DNA from: Aphelidium insulamus
Lineage: Eukaryota; Aphelidiomycota; Aphelidea; Aphelidiaceae
DNA: 64,000 nt
Reading direction: 5' to 3'
Assembly: GCA_036784855.1 (NCBI GenBank)
Contig: JAZDSV010000053.1
Location: 1-64,000, forward strand
Below are positions 43,501 to 54,201 of the stretch, piece by piece. Below the pieces are notes generated by a model. That model made no database searches. It was not told the DNA's origin and worked only from the letters and a program-made list of their open reading frames with translations. Each line of letters opens with the position of its first letter. Positions within the stretch are counted from its first letter, which is position 1. A program made the position numbers and the translations under genes.

Positions 43501-45935
43501 GGCTTGTTCACGAGCAAGAATGTGTCTGCCATGGCAACATCAGTTGATCAGTACGGATGCAGAGATTGTATACCATTGTTTTCCGCTCATTATCATTTCT
43601 TGCACAGGTCCGAGATGAAGCGACTGTTTGCGGTGCATCAAGTTCCCGCTAGTGTTCAGGAGCTTATTCATCTATCAATGCCGTATTTACTTCGCCGTAC
43701 GCTGTCCAAATACACTAAGTCGTCGTGGACACCGGCCGCTAGCGATTCGGCGTCCCCATATTCTTTGGATACGCGCTCATCTCTAAAGACCACATTCTTA
43801 TCGCCGCCAACTCCGCCGCAGGAGAACGAGAAGCAGCATCCGCAACGAAGTCATGTCCGCGCATCCTCGGTGCCATTCAGTGCCGCTCGGCGTTCATCCC
43901 CGGCACCGATCTTGAGCGCGCGCCACTCTCTTGTCAGCCAGTCCCGGCCGCAAAGTACTGCATCAGGTGAAAGGCAAGCCGACAGCACAACACTGGGCGC
44001 CAGTCTACCAACTGAAAGCAGCAGTCGCTTGGAAGTCACACATAGTAACGTGATGCAGCGGCCCCACAGTCCAGCGCGAAGTCTTATGACAAGGACCGTA
44101 CAGCACCGTTCCACTGCCTCTACGGGCACAACAGTTGCCGAAGCCGTGGGCGAGCTTGACTCTGGCGATGGATATGCTATCGAGAAATTGGAGGCCATGT
44201 CGGACGTGGCGGCGCACGAAGTCGCACCGCCGATCCCGCAGCATACTTTAACGTGGCCAGACGGGGAAGATGATGATGTCACAGCGCCAGCGGGACACAT
44301 TGGTCGAACTTTCATGTCGTTGGACAGTGTGCTGCCTAGTGGCGAGGAGTGTTGTACCCTAGCTCCTCTGCAAGACCCACTGCCCAAGATATTGGCCAAG
44401 TGTGCAGTGAAAGCCTTTCCGCCGCCCCTCGACGATTTCGGCCCCAAGTTGTCGGTGCCTACTTCGGCGTTCAAGCATCGCCGTGCGGCCTCCTCCAAGA
44501 GCCGCCATATACTGGCGCTGTCGTCATGGCGACCACGTGGGTTGTTGGTGGCCAATTTTACTGAACACACTGGGCCTGTTCATTGCTTGGCGCTGTCTCC
44601 CGACGGCCAGTTCTTCTTAACCGCGTCCGCGGATCACACCATTAAAGTATGGGACTGCCATCGCCTGGAGAAAAATGTCACTAATCGCTCACGCGCCACT
44701 TACATGCATGACGACGAGGTGATGGGGTTGGTGTTTTGCGGTGCCACCCACACATTTGCCGCCGCCTCCAAGAGCGGCCGGGTGGACATTGTGCGCGTGG
44801 ATTTGACAGTCGCAGTGGGCGCAGGTGTCAGCGGCGCTGTTGGTGTACAGGCTGGCAACGGTCCGCCTCGATACAATCGCCTTCAGCTTGTCAGGCGACT
44901 GACACTGCTGGATGAGTACGCCGTCTGTCTGGACTATAGCAACGACGGTGGGTTTATCTTTACTGTTTACTGCTTCTTTTCGTTTTTTACTCATTATCTT
45001 CTCTAATAAGCTAACGGTGTGTAGCATCGCGATCGATACTTGTATGTGCCACCAGCCGTGGAAACGTTTATGGCTGGGATTTCCGCACCAACCGGCGGGT
45101 GTGGTATGTGGCGGTGCCGCCCCATCTCGGCCTGCCCACTGGCCTGCTGCTGGACCCAGAAAGCAGCGCCTGGCTGTGTATCGGCACACACCGGGGCGTC
45201 ATATACACATGGGACACTCGATTCCAGATTCCGCTGCGCGTATGGACACACCCTGCCCAACAGGCGGTCAACCGAATCACTGCGTACCGCCCACGCAACG
45301 GCTCCAGCAGCGGCACACTGGCATTAATTTCATGCGGTGTGAACGAGTTTTCCGTGTGGGACATTCAGCGTGCAGAGTGCCGCGAGGTGTTTAACGCCCG
45401 CGAACTCACCGAGAAGCTGGGGCGGTATGTGCGCGGCTACAAGGCCGGCGACGCCCCTGCTTCCGAGATGGCAACTAAAACAGTTCTCCGCGACGACTCG
45501 AACCAGCTACCGCTGCCACCAACCGTGCGCGCCATTTGCCAAGCACCCGACTCCAGTTACATCATTAGCGCAGGGGCCGATACCCGCATCAGGTTCTGGG
45601 ACGTGGGCGAGGTGGAGAAATCGTTTGTTGTGTCGGCGCAGACTGCCCGCGCCGAGGGAGTGGAGCGCACCTACAGCTCCTACCGCACCGATACACTGAC
45701 CTTTCATCACGAGCGCACTCTGCACCTCAAAGACCAATCCGCATCAGCACGCAAGGGCACAGCCAACAAGACGCCACTGACATCCACCACACTCGATAGC
45801 GCGCCGGTCAACTACATGGACCACGCCATCACTGTACAGCACACGGACTGCATTAACGACATGCTGCTGGCCGAGTTCCCGTTCCCCGTGGTGATTACGG
45901 CCGGCCGAGATGGCGCTGTCAAAGTTTGGAAGTGA
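40509..45935 (+). CDS. PIK3R4: VPS15/PIK3R4, regulatory kinase of the class III PI3-kinase
   Basis: Pseudo/protein kinase scaffold of the VPS34 complex for autophagy and endosomal sorting. The ATG at 40509 gives MGNTLST (myristoylation), and YDKSMGNSRF spans intron 1 (40601-40659). The kinase domain has VVVKIF, the VPS15-specific HGDIKTENV in place of [27 protein letters not shown] and [12 protein letters not shown] repeats follow ([30 protein letters not shown]), then a Ser-rich linker and seven WD repeats starting [19 protein letters not shown] and ending DGAVKVWK, the canonical VPS15 C-terminus. Ten or more introns of about 45-75 nt occur; a few small exons in the HEAT region (about 41.9-42.7 kb) were not resolved exactly. 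The linker is long compared with human. Confidence 0.93.
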
Positions 45936-45990
45936 ACAGAGAGAGAGTTTTCAGTTTGCCTTCTATTGTATTGCTTGAGAATGAAATCTA

Positions 45991-47417
45991 TCAGAGCCGC
46001 CGCTTTTTGCTCGTGGCGCCTTGCCTGCGCAGACCAACTGTCGTCTCCATCTCGTCCCATACGTCGTTGTCGTCATTGTCCGCATCATCCTCGTCAAGCT
46101 TCACTTGCGCCATTTCTGCCGTTATGCAGCTTAACCGCTGCTTGACGTACATCTGCATTATTTCACATTAGCGGTTACATTTCATATGTATATACATATC
46201 TTATACCTTGTGAAGCAGCTTGAAGGAGTGCCGGTCGTGTACGCGAACATGGCGATCCACGGACGCACTGACAACATATTTGCTGTCCTCTCCCGTGCAC
46301 GATATGTCCACGACAGCGCCCGCAAAGCCCTTGTACCCGCCCAGCACCCGCATCTCACCCAGATCCAGGCGCTGCAGCGCGCCCTGCGTGTCCGAGAACA
46401 GTACTTCACGCGAGTCCGGCACGCAGCACATGGCACGCACAGGCAGCCGATCTGCCGGCGTGCACTGCGGCTCCATGGAGCGCACGGGGCGACGATGGGC
46501 GCGAGTGTCGTACAGGCGAATCTGCCCCAGACCCGTGCCGACCACCAGTTCGTGTGCAGTGAGGAAGCGAATGTGGTTCACGGCGACGGGCACGCGCATG
46601 TCCAGCCTGTCGTTCTTTACGTTCTTGGCCTTGAATAGTGGCTGTGGCTGTGGCTGTAGTGGCGGCGGTGTATCGCTGTTGTTGACGCTGTTCTGTGCCG
46701 CTTGCAAGTGCGGTGCGACCAGATCGTACACGGCCAGATCGCGCTCCTTGCCGCCGATTGCCAGCAGCGTGGAGTGCACCTGCATATCGCGCAGATTGTC
46801 TCCAAACTGCAGCTGCAAGGAGGTGTCGATCATGTGCTGGCTAGGCTCGCTGTCACCCAAGGCAATTCTCCGTCGCGCAAATGAGCCGCTGGCAGTGCAA
46901 GTGTACAGCACGCTGTTGTCACCGCTGGTCTCGTCATCTGCCGGGCAATGCAGCCCGACAAACGGCACCGTGCGCGATGCCGTGTCCTCGTCGAATGAGC
47001 ACACTACCGACATTGGCGCGCCAGCTTGCTCGCCGTCCACGGACAAGCATTGCACGCGTCCGCCCTTGTGCGCGGACCACAGGCGCGTAGCGGACGCGTG
47101 GGAGCGGCATATGCGCTGCACCGCCATATCAGGCTGCACCTGGCCCCACATGTGGTCCGGAGTGGGCGGTGGCTGGGCAGCTGCAGCAGTTACAGTGCCA
47201 GCCACTGGCTTGGGCGCCTTGCTGGTGTTGGTGGCACAGCTTGCGCGCTTCTTTGAACCGCCGACAGACGCGGCGGTGGCGCCACCATCCACCTGCCAGT
47301 TGAACACTGCACCACACACGCCAAATGAGTATGTGTACATGCACGCATATGTATACACACACACACACACACACCTTTAAGCAGGCCAGCATCGTCGCCG
47401 GTGCAAATTCGCATCAT
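45991..47417 (-). CDS. WDR74: WDR74/Nsa1, 60S ribosome biogenesis WD40 protein
   Basis: Nucleolar WD40 protein needed for large-subunit assembly. Exons 47375-47417, 46207-47306 and 45991-46152 give 434 residues. It begins M-M-R-I-C-T-G-D-D-A-G-L-L-K, like the family's short first strand. The large exon has LLAIGGKERDLAVYDL, ARNDRLDMRVPVAVNHIRFL, TGLGQIRLYDTRAHRRPVRS and a DRHVRVHD repeat, all typical of Nsa1/WDR74. The last exon follows H-K|M-Y-V-K-Q-R-L and ends in an acidic then KKRRL tail resembling a nuclear localisation signal. Intron 1 holds a (GT)n run beside the donor. Convergent with VPS15, whose stop is 55 bp away. Confidence 0.92.
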
Positions 47418-47450
47418 TTTCGTTTTCTTCTTTCCGATTGCAACTGTGTT

Positions 47451-47715
47451 GTCCACTCCAAGCATTTGCAGTGTAAATGCTTGGAGTGTTGTTAAGCTGT
47501 AAATATGCTTCAACTTCACGCTTATATCTGTCTGTGTCCACTCCAAGCATGTGCAGTGTAAATGCTTCATAGAGTGTTATTAAGCTGTAAATATGCTTCA
47601 ACTTCACGCTTATATCTGTCTGTGTCCACTCCAAGCATTTGCAGTGTGAATGCTTCATAGAGTGTTATTAAGCTGTAAATATGCTTCACCTTCACGCTTA
47701 TATCTGTCTGTCTAG
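47451..47715. repeat. Three tandem copies of an 85-88 bp unit
   Basis: GTCCACTCCAAGCAT begins copies at about 47451, 47536 and 47624 (periods 85 and 88). Each copy contains GCAGTGTAAATGCTT, GTTATTAAGCTGTAAATATG and TTCACGCTTATATCTGTCT. Within a unit, AAGCATTTGCA and its partner TGTAAATGCTT form a short inverted repeat. Located directly upstream of the WDR74 start, so it may be part of its promoter. Confidence 0.9.
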
Positions 47716-48387
47716 CCGTCCGTCAAGTGCCGGTTAAATGTTTCACGGTCCGTGCACAATATAGACTTGTCTTGGTGCGGAAGATAGCGATGATCTAGAT
47801 AGTGTTGTTCGATAAGGCCGTATAAGAAGTTGTCTTTACAGAACAGGTGGTCTCTGTATCGTATGATATTCTAGCATATTGCTTTAACGTTGTTATAGCA
47901 TTGTTATAGTATTGTTATAACAAACTGCTGTCCGTGAAACAGCAGACGGTAACATTGATATACACTGGTACATTGTCCATGGCATGCAGTTCCACAGGAT
48001 TTCATCACAGCGCTTTGCTGGCACTTTTAGCATGCTCAAATCACTCTCGCCGCCACGTAGGCAAGCAAGCACATGTCTATAGAGCTGTCCGTATTGCACT
48101 TCAGATTTAAAGATTACGGCACACAGGTGCCCCACAACGAGGTGAAGCGTCGTTGCCGCGCTACAGATGCTACAGATGCTACACTGATGGCGGTCAGAGC
48201 AAGTTAACTGTACGGAGGGGTCTATGTCGTCACCACATGCATCGTGGTGCCGAAGCCACCGACATATTGTGCGTGTTGGCCCAGACAGTGGCTATTCCAT
48301 TTCCTGGCTTGCCTGCAATAGAATCGATGCCAATGATTAATCTACACCAGCTGACAGTGGATAGCCACTGCCATCAAATAGCCACAC
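47716..48387. other. Intergenic region between WDR74 and EMC7 (divergent)
   Basis: No gene seen. Contains short iterations of GTTATAGCATT/GTTATAGTATT near 47893-47920 and ACAGATGCT near 48163-48182. Confidence 0.5.
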
Positions 48388-49248
48388 ATGCGCACTGCAA
48401 TACTGCTGGTGGCCGTCGCGGTGCACGCCGTGAGTGTCGTTGCCGCCACCGCTGCCGCCAAACTCTCTGGGCGCGTACTGCTGCCCAGAGCTAATACGCC
48501 ACACGTCAATGTACACATCAACGACACGCTTTACGCCCTTACGGTGGTGGACGCGCCAGAGGCCAGCAGCGAGGACGCCTCCAAGCAGCCTCTGCCTCCG
48601 CCCGCTGCCACATTCACCATGTATGTGGTCACACACACTGCTGCACCATCATTCACGCGCAGATCACTGCCACCCGGCATACACCGGTTGACCCTGCAGT
48701 CCATCACCGCGCGCTATCCTGTGGTATGTACACCCCCCCCCCCCCCCCACTGCATACACACCCCCTGCACAGTCGCTAAATGTATGCACAGTACGCGGTC
48801 AAAGTTGTCGGGGAACGCGTGGTGTCGGTGCTGCGTGATGTGTCCAGCACGGTGGAGTTTGTGGACGGCGAGGAGACTGTCGCGCGCACACTGTCGCAGT
48901 CCTTCCAGCCGCATCTTGTGGTGGCGCCCGTCACTGACTATGGCGGCGGAGACTTTTACACGGTAGGTACATACAGTTTGTATGGTCTGCCGTGTCATAT
49001 TGCACTCTAGCTGACAACACTTATTATACGGGCAGCCGCGGGAGGGACTGAACCTGCTGTCCCTGCTCGCGAACCCAATGGTGCTCATGATGGCCGTGTC
49101 GATGGGGATGATGTTTCTGCTGCCGCGCCTCATGCAGAACATGGACCCCGAGGCGCTCAAGGAGGTGGAGCAGAATCAGAAGGCACTGCAGAGCGGCGAT
49201 TTCACCCAGAAGCTGGCAGCGATGCTCCAGCCTTCGACGACACAGTGA
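48388..49248 (+). CDS. EMC7: ER membrane complex subunit 7
   Basis: 239-residue type I ER membrane protein of the EMC insertase. Exons 48388-48723, 48792-48962 and 49036-49248. A signal peptide (MRTAILLVAVAVHAVSVVA) precedes a lumenal beta-sandwich (KLSGRVLLP..., FTMYVVTHTAAPSFTRRSLPPGIHRLTLQS). After it come the family hallmark F.PHLVVAPVTDYGGGDFYTPREGLNLLSLLANPMVLMMAVSM, one TM helix, and a cytosolic PRLMQNMDPEALKEVE tail. Intron 1 carries a poly-C run of about 19. Transcribed away from WDR74. Confidence 0.95.
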
Positions 49249-49747
49249 TAACTGTTGTGCACGTACATAAACACATTGTCCGGCTATTGCCATGATGTAT
49301 GTAAATATGTACAAAATGCAAGCAAGTTTATGTGCAAGCCGTCTCAAAACTTCGGTGCCCCTTTCGTGACCATGGAAGATAAAATCTACCATTGTCGTGG
49401 CGGTTTTGGTGGCAGTGGGCGAAAGCTCTTTTCATTGTTTCTTCATTGCCTTGCAGCATCGTGGGCATCGTGGATGCATCGCCCTCGCGTAGATCTTTTC
49501 TTATATAGCAGCAGCCTGGATTGCCCGATCTTCTCGGCGAGCGGGTAATTTGTTCGAGTAAATCATCATAGTGATTCTTCTTTGCCCGGAATTTGACATG
49601 AACTGCGGCAGAGTTGTCGCCGAGGGTACCCGAAATGCAAAAATCGGGTCATTGATGGCAGCCATGTCGTCTTTCATATCACTGATAGCCACCTCGGAAT
49701 TTTGGTACCGGATTTTACAGCCGACATTATGTGATCAAACTTCGACG
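49249..49747. other. Intergenic region, no gene supported
   Basis: A minus-strand run near 49501-49692 (MAISDMKDDMAAINDPIFAF) is open and may be a downstream exon of the unknown ORF at 49748-50113, but no splice link was established. Confidence 0.35.
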
Positions 49748-50113
49748 TCATGCTCGATTCAAGCACTGTAAAGCGAGAATTGAGCGCCGTTTCCATTTTG
49801 TCAAGGCGTGTGATGACAGTTGCATTAATTCTTCCGCTGTGCTGTTCATTGCTTCGATATGATCATAACGGTCACCAGCAAATTGACCGCCGCTTCCAGT
49901 TTCAGAACTGTTCCGGAAACGTTTTGCACGATGGACCAACAGGCGCCCACATTCAGGCAGTTTTAATGCTGGTAACGGTATTTCGATGCTATTGATGGTC
50001 TTCGTTGCCGTGCTGTAAAACTTATTCGACGCGATGGAGACGCAGGCGACACCGGCGAATGCAATTAACTTTGTCACCTCGCATTCGAGAAAATCTGCCA
50101 GCTCGTTCTGCAC
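49748..50113 (-). CDS. Uncharacterised helical ORF
   Basis: Open stretch of 121 codons, MQNELADFLECEVTKLIAFAG...LKLPECGRLLVHRAKRFRNSSE...EAMNSTAEELMQLSSHALTKWKRR. Composition is protein-like and helical, but I recognise no family. It may continue in both directions through introns, since the upstream minus strand (LVPRIVQNELADF) is also open. The low confidence reflects the absence of homology or a clear start. Confidence 0.35.
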   Translation of the reverse strand: MQNELADFLECEVTKLIAFAGVACVSIASNKFYSTATKTINSIEIPLPALKLPECGRLLVHRAKRFRNSSETGSGGQFAGDRYDHIEAMNSTAEELMQLSSHALTKWKRRSILALQCLNRA

Positions 50114-50668
50114 GATTCTCGGGACGAGTTCAAGATATCAGCTCTTGTAAACCCTTCCACAAAGGTTATGAAAGAGTTTTATTCACAAGCAACTCCACCT
50201 GACAGCTTTGGTACCATTTTATGTGCTGATCTGCCAGCACACCAATGCTGTCAGTCGCAGTCACGTGTCAGAGACTGCATCCTGACACCACCTCTTCCCT
50301 GTCCAGCAAGGTAGTCCCGAGCAGGCGCGTTGATCACAGGATGCGGTCCTCCAGGAGCAACCACAAGCCTGGCAGCATCATCTGCGGCATGCAATGCAAA
50401 TTCTGCGCTAATGGTCAGTGGAGCAAGTGCACTGTGACAGAGCCCTTACTGCTCTGTTGGAAACTTAAGTTTAAATACTCTTAAATAGCAACTCCGGCAC
50501 TGCGTGTGCTTATAGCGGCTGTCTAGTACATTGTTCAGCAAGTGCGACTTTTACACGACACGTTGAAAATGTGCGATTGCTGGCTGTCAATCGACGGATT
50601 AAATGTGACAGCGACTGGAAAATCTATATTTGGGCTGGCATCCTGCAAGCCCATTGATGCCAACTACT
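50114..50668. other. Intergenic region, no gene seen
   Basis: Short ORFs only on both strands, without motifs. Confidence 0.4.
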
Positions 50669-51118
50669 TCATTGATGAGGACTTGACAGGTGCTGCCACG
50701 GGAGAGTGATAGATAAACTCGACCTTATTTGCAGATATTGACGGAAGTCCGCCACCGCCAACGGTGCTGCGGCACGAACAATGTGAGACTCGTCGCGGCA
50801 TTTGGCGATTTCTGCCAACAAACTATCATAGCGGCTGCATTTACCCCAGAATGCAATGCGACCCTCCGCGGTGTCATTATTCTGTGTGTTGCAGGGTATG
50901 AAGCGTGAGAACCGCTCTTGAACCATTTCACGAGACTTGTTTAGTACATCACGCAGATGGATCAATGCAAGTTCTTGTTGCAAATGCTCAACAGACTCGC
51001 TGAGCGCATTCAGCCGTGCGCGCATGGCAGCAGACTCGGCTCGCACTGTCTGTACCTCATCGACCAAGCTTGCGGTTGTTTTGGCCAAATCACGGCGGGA
51101 CACCTTTTCCTTGGGCAT
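50669..51118 (-). CDS. Small coiled-coil protein
   Basis: 149 residues beginning MPKEKVSRRDLAKTT, followed by a heptad-rich coiled coil of about 50 residues (VDEVQTVRAESAAMRARLNA, ESVEHLQQELA) and a helical part with a single short Cys-containing stretch. It starts only 40 bp from the NUBP1 stop on the same strand. Family not recognised; the length, basic N-terminus and coiled coil suit a kinetochore, centrosomal or tethering subunit, but that is speculation. Confidence 0.5.
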   Translation of the reverse strand: MPKEKVSRRDLAKTTASLVDEVQTVRAESAAMRARLNALSESVEHLQQELALIHLRDVLNKSREMVQERFSRFIPCNTQNNDTAEGRIAFWGKCSRYDSLLAEIAKCRDESHIVRAAAPLAVADFRQYLQIRSSLSITLPWQHLSSPHQ

Positions 51119-51157
51119 TATGGAATGTGGAAATATTGATATTTAGCCTCAAATGAT

Positions 51158-52282
51158 TTAATCTTTATTCGACGGCAGTGTAAGCCGGGCGGCCAGTAAT
51201 CGCTTCCACTCGCACTCCGATTTCTGCACGGCAAGTTGGCATCGTTTCATCTCTCTGTTAACAAAATAATAGATAGAATTACCTTTGATAATGGACTGGT
51301 ATGCTAGTGACGCTGGAGACTCTGGACACTCGGCCACAAATGAGCAGCCACGGTCACAGGCAGAGCCGAGACGAGGGTCGAGGGGAATGGCGCCGAGGAA
51401 CGGGACATCCATGTCGGCACACATCTTTTGCGCGCCTCCAGTTCTCACGGGAAATATTTCAGAACATCCCTGTGACGAAATATGTTACTACAGACAACGC
51501 ATACATACAACAGTGTATATACCAACCTGACAGTGAGGACAGACAAAGCCGCTCATATTCTCCACAACGCCAATGATGTCGACGCCGACTTTGCGGCAGA
51601 AATTAATCTCCTTGCGCACGTCCTGCAGCGACACTTCCTGCGGTGTCGTGACCAGTATGGCGCCACTGATCGACGGCTCTTTCAGATACTGCACAATGGA
51701 CAGGTGCTCGTCGGAAGTGCCGGGCGGCGTGTCCACCAGCAGCAAATCCAAACCGCCCCACTCAACGTCGCGCAGAAACTGCTTGATCATCCCGTTCTTC
51801 TTTGGCCCGCGCCAGATAACCGCAGCGTCGGGGTCCGGCAGCAGAAATGCAATACTCATCACAGCCAGGTTGTCATCGGCGTAGACGGGCGACCAGCCCA
51901 GACTGCTCTGGTGCACCGAGTGGCCGTGCACGCCCATCATGCGCGGCACAGACGGCCCGCACACATCAATGTCCAGCACACCGACTTGCGTGTCGGCATT
52001 GGCACGCGCCAGTGTCCATGCAAGCTGCGCGGTGACGGTGCTCTTGCCCACGCCGCCCTTGCCGCTCAGCACCAGCACCTTGTGGCGCACGGCAGCCAGC
52101 CGGTCGGTGATGTAGGGCAGGGACGCGTCGGGGCCCTTTGGTGCCGTGGCGCACGCCGACTGGTTGGGGCATCCGGCACACGCGCTGCTCTTGCCGGCGC
52201 TGTCCGACTCAGTGCCTGGGCAGGCCTCGGGAGCGTCGGCGGGGCGATCGCCGTGATCGTGATCGTGATCGTGGTCAGTCAT
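51158..52282 (-). CDS. NUBP1: NUBP1/Nbp35, cytosolic Fe-S scaffold ATPase
   Basis: P-loop NTPase that assembles 4Fe-4S clusters for cytosolic and nuclear proteins. Exons 51527-52282 and 51158-51469 (355 residues), joined across a 57-nt intron inside CPHCQ|GCSEIF. The N-terminal four-Cys motif is intact with the Nbp35 spacing: Cys21, Cys35, Cys38, Cys44 (C-x13-C-x2-C-x5-C). This distinguishes it from Cfd1/NUBP2. Walker A is [10 protein letters not shown] (Lys80), then [35 protein letters not shown] and the bridging CPHC. A His/Asp-rich start ([10 protein letters not shown]) is unusual. Near the 3' end GGTAATTC...TTAACAG could be a tiny intron, but the frame is open without it. Confidence 0.95.
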
Positions 52283-52361
52283 GCAATCACGTTTCGTTGA
52301 TCGCGATGAAAATATTTGTGTGCATTCTGTGCATTGCACATTGTTGCACATTGTTGCAGAC

Positions 52362-54150
52362 ATGCTTGTGTTCGCTACCGCCGTGCTGCTGGCATTAATG
52401 ACCGTCACAGCCAGCTATAGACAGCATTTAGATAGTCACGTCGCAGATACTATTTCGTTGAATACATACACGTCACGGCGGTCTGAACCCGCTGCACCAA
52501 ACAATCAGCATGTCGCGCGGTAGGTTATCGGCGATACGCACAGAGTTGACCAACAAATTGTGATCCAGACACTCAACACCGATACTGACATTGACGCTGT
52601 GCTGATGCCGCAAGATCTGGCGGATTCCTTGTTCACCGCGGACAATATGCTGCAACCAGTGCCTCCAATAATGTGGTCCTCGTCGATCAGGCTGTCATAT
52701 GTTGATGCTGACGGAGAAAATGACGCTTTTAAAGTTTCAAGCACCGTGTGTAACGGCGCAGAGGAACGGATATTTTCTCTCAGTGATAAAATTAGCGTGC
52801 CGTCCAACATAATGCTATACAGTGTGGTCGTAATTAGCTTTGGAACAGATACGGGCAAACCGCTATCCGCAAAACGACTGACCGGGTTTGCGGTTCACTT
52901 CATAAGTGCCAATGCCAATCCCATTAGTGCCAATGACAATGGCATAAGTACCGACAACTCTCGTGCGCCGTACATTAGTGTTAATCACATCTTTGAAAGC
53001 ATGCAGCATCCTGCAAGTATAACTACCGAAGAATCCGTTAGTTATTCTGATAATGACGAGCCAAGGACATCAGATAGCAAGTTGATCGATAACAAAAGAA
53101 AGGCGCCAATATTTGTGTATGACCTGGTCAAGTCTAGCAGTTGGCCGGCGCGCTGCCGTTCGGATACTGAATCCATAACTGATTCTTTGAAGCAGCACTT
53201 TTCCGAGCTGGGAGACATGCCTCGGTACAGCGTGACTGAGAAAGCAAGTGTTCGAGACTATATCACTCGGCAGCTGATGAATTGCGGCTTGAGTGTCGAA
53301 AAGCAAAGTTACAGTCAGACGGGAATGAATATTGTGGGACGAACAAATTCGTTTGGCCATGTCGATTCAACAAATCCGAAACCACTTGTAGTCATATCTG
53401 CACACTACGACACTGTGGAAAATGCGCCAGGTGCCTCTGACAATCTGTCGGGTGTGGCCATCATGCTCCAAGTAGCAAAACTGATTCAGCTACATCGTGA
53501 TCAACTAGAGGTTGACGTGTGGTTTGCCGCATTCGACCAGGAGGAGAAGGATCCGCGCAATAAGCGTCGTGGCGACCAGCAAGACGTGACATGAGGAGAT
53601 TGATAAACGCGCGTTGTTGCGCTAATCAAGCGGTCGGGTAGCAATGGTGCAGCATTCTCAAGTTCTTTGGAACGATCGGAGGCTGATCAAAGAACTCACT
53701 GTTCCGCAGACGTTTACGCGCCAGGTAATGATAATCGTCACCATGTACTTTTGATAAACGGCGGGTTCCGTGCACATTGCAAAAGCATTGACGCGTGCGG
53801 CAGGTAAGTGCAGCATTGGCTACGAAATGGGCTGGGAAACAGCTAAAGCACAGACTTTGCGGTGCAAAGAAGATCATGCCAGATGCGCTCTCCCGATTCT
53901 CACCTTTCAAATGGCAGAAAGTAATAAGGATGCGTACGATATCTACTTTGACCGTTCTGACCATGTCAGCTTTTGGGCTCAGAACATTCCAATGGTGCAG
54001 TTGACAGACACGGCCGAGTATCGCAATAGGTGCTACCACCGAAAATGTGACAGGTCGGCGCACATTGGTTTTCTTGGCTGGCATCGCATGGCCAGCATAG
54101 TGCAACTACTGCATGCAGTTCTCTTTGAGCCTGTTGTCGCCGCGATGTAA
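52362..54150 (+). pseudogene. M28-type metallopeptidase copy 1, apparently disrupted
   Basis: Paralogue of the next gene. It has a signal peptide ([18 protein letters not shown]), then an N-terminal domain (DAVLMPQDLADSLFTADN...PPIMWSSSI), and a peptidase part with SAHYDTVENAPGASDNLSGVAIML and FDQEE. After this the frame ends at 53594. The C-terminal part resumes in a new frame near 53780 (GSVHIAKALTRAAG) and contains RSDHVSFW..NIPMVQLTDTAEYRN and the metal-ligand YHRKCD, ending at 54150. The stretch corresponding to the sister's G-S-E-Y-F...N-L-D-S-I-G segment is not recognisable on this strand, although the interval has about the right length; a minus-strand piece there reads LRNSEFF. An ultrashort intron (about 24 nt near 52520) would also be needed. 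Probably a pseudogene, or a gene with a rearranged middle. Confidence 0.6.
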
Positions 54151-54201
54151 ACCTAAAAATGATAGATGAGGCTTTGACCATGCAAAAGTATCAAATCAAA
54201 A

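Noticed and set aside
46220..47380. 386-codon plus-strand ORF over WDR74.
   Set aside because: Shadow of a GC-rich coding exon; the minus strand carries the WD40 motifs and frame-consistent introns.
51482..52300. 272-codon plus-strand ORF over NUBP1.
   Set aside because: Opposite-strand shadow; the minus strand encodes the complete P-loop and Cys motifs.
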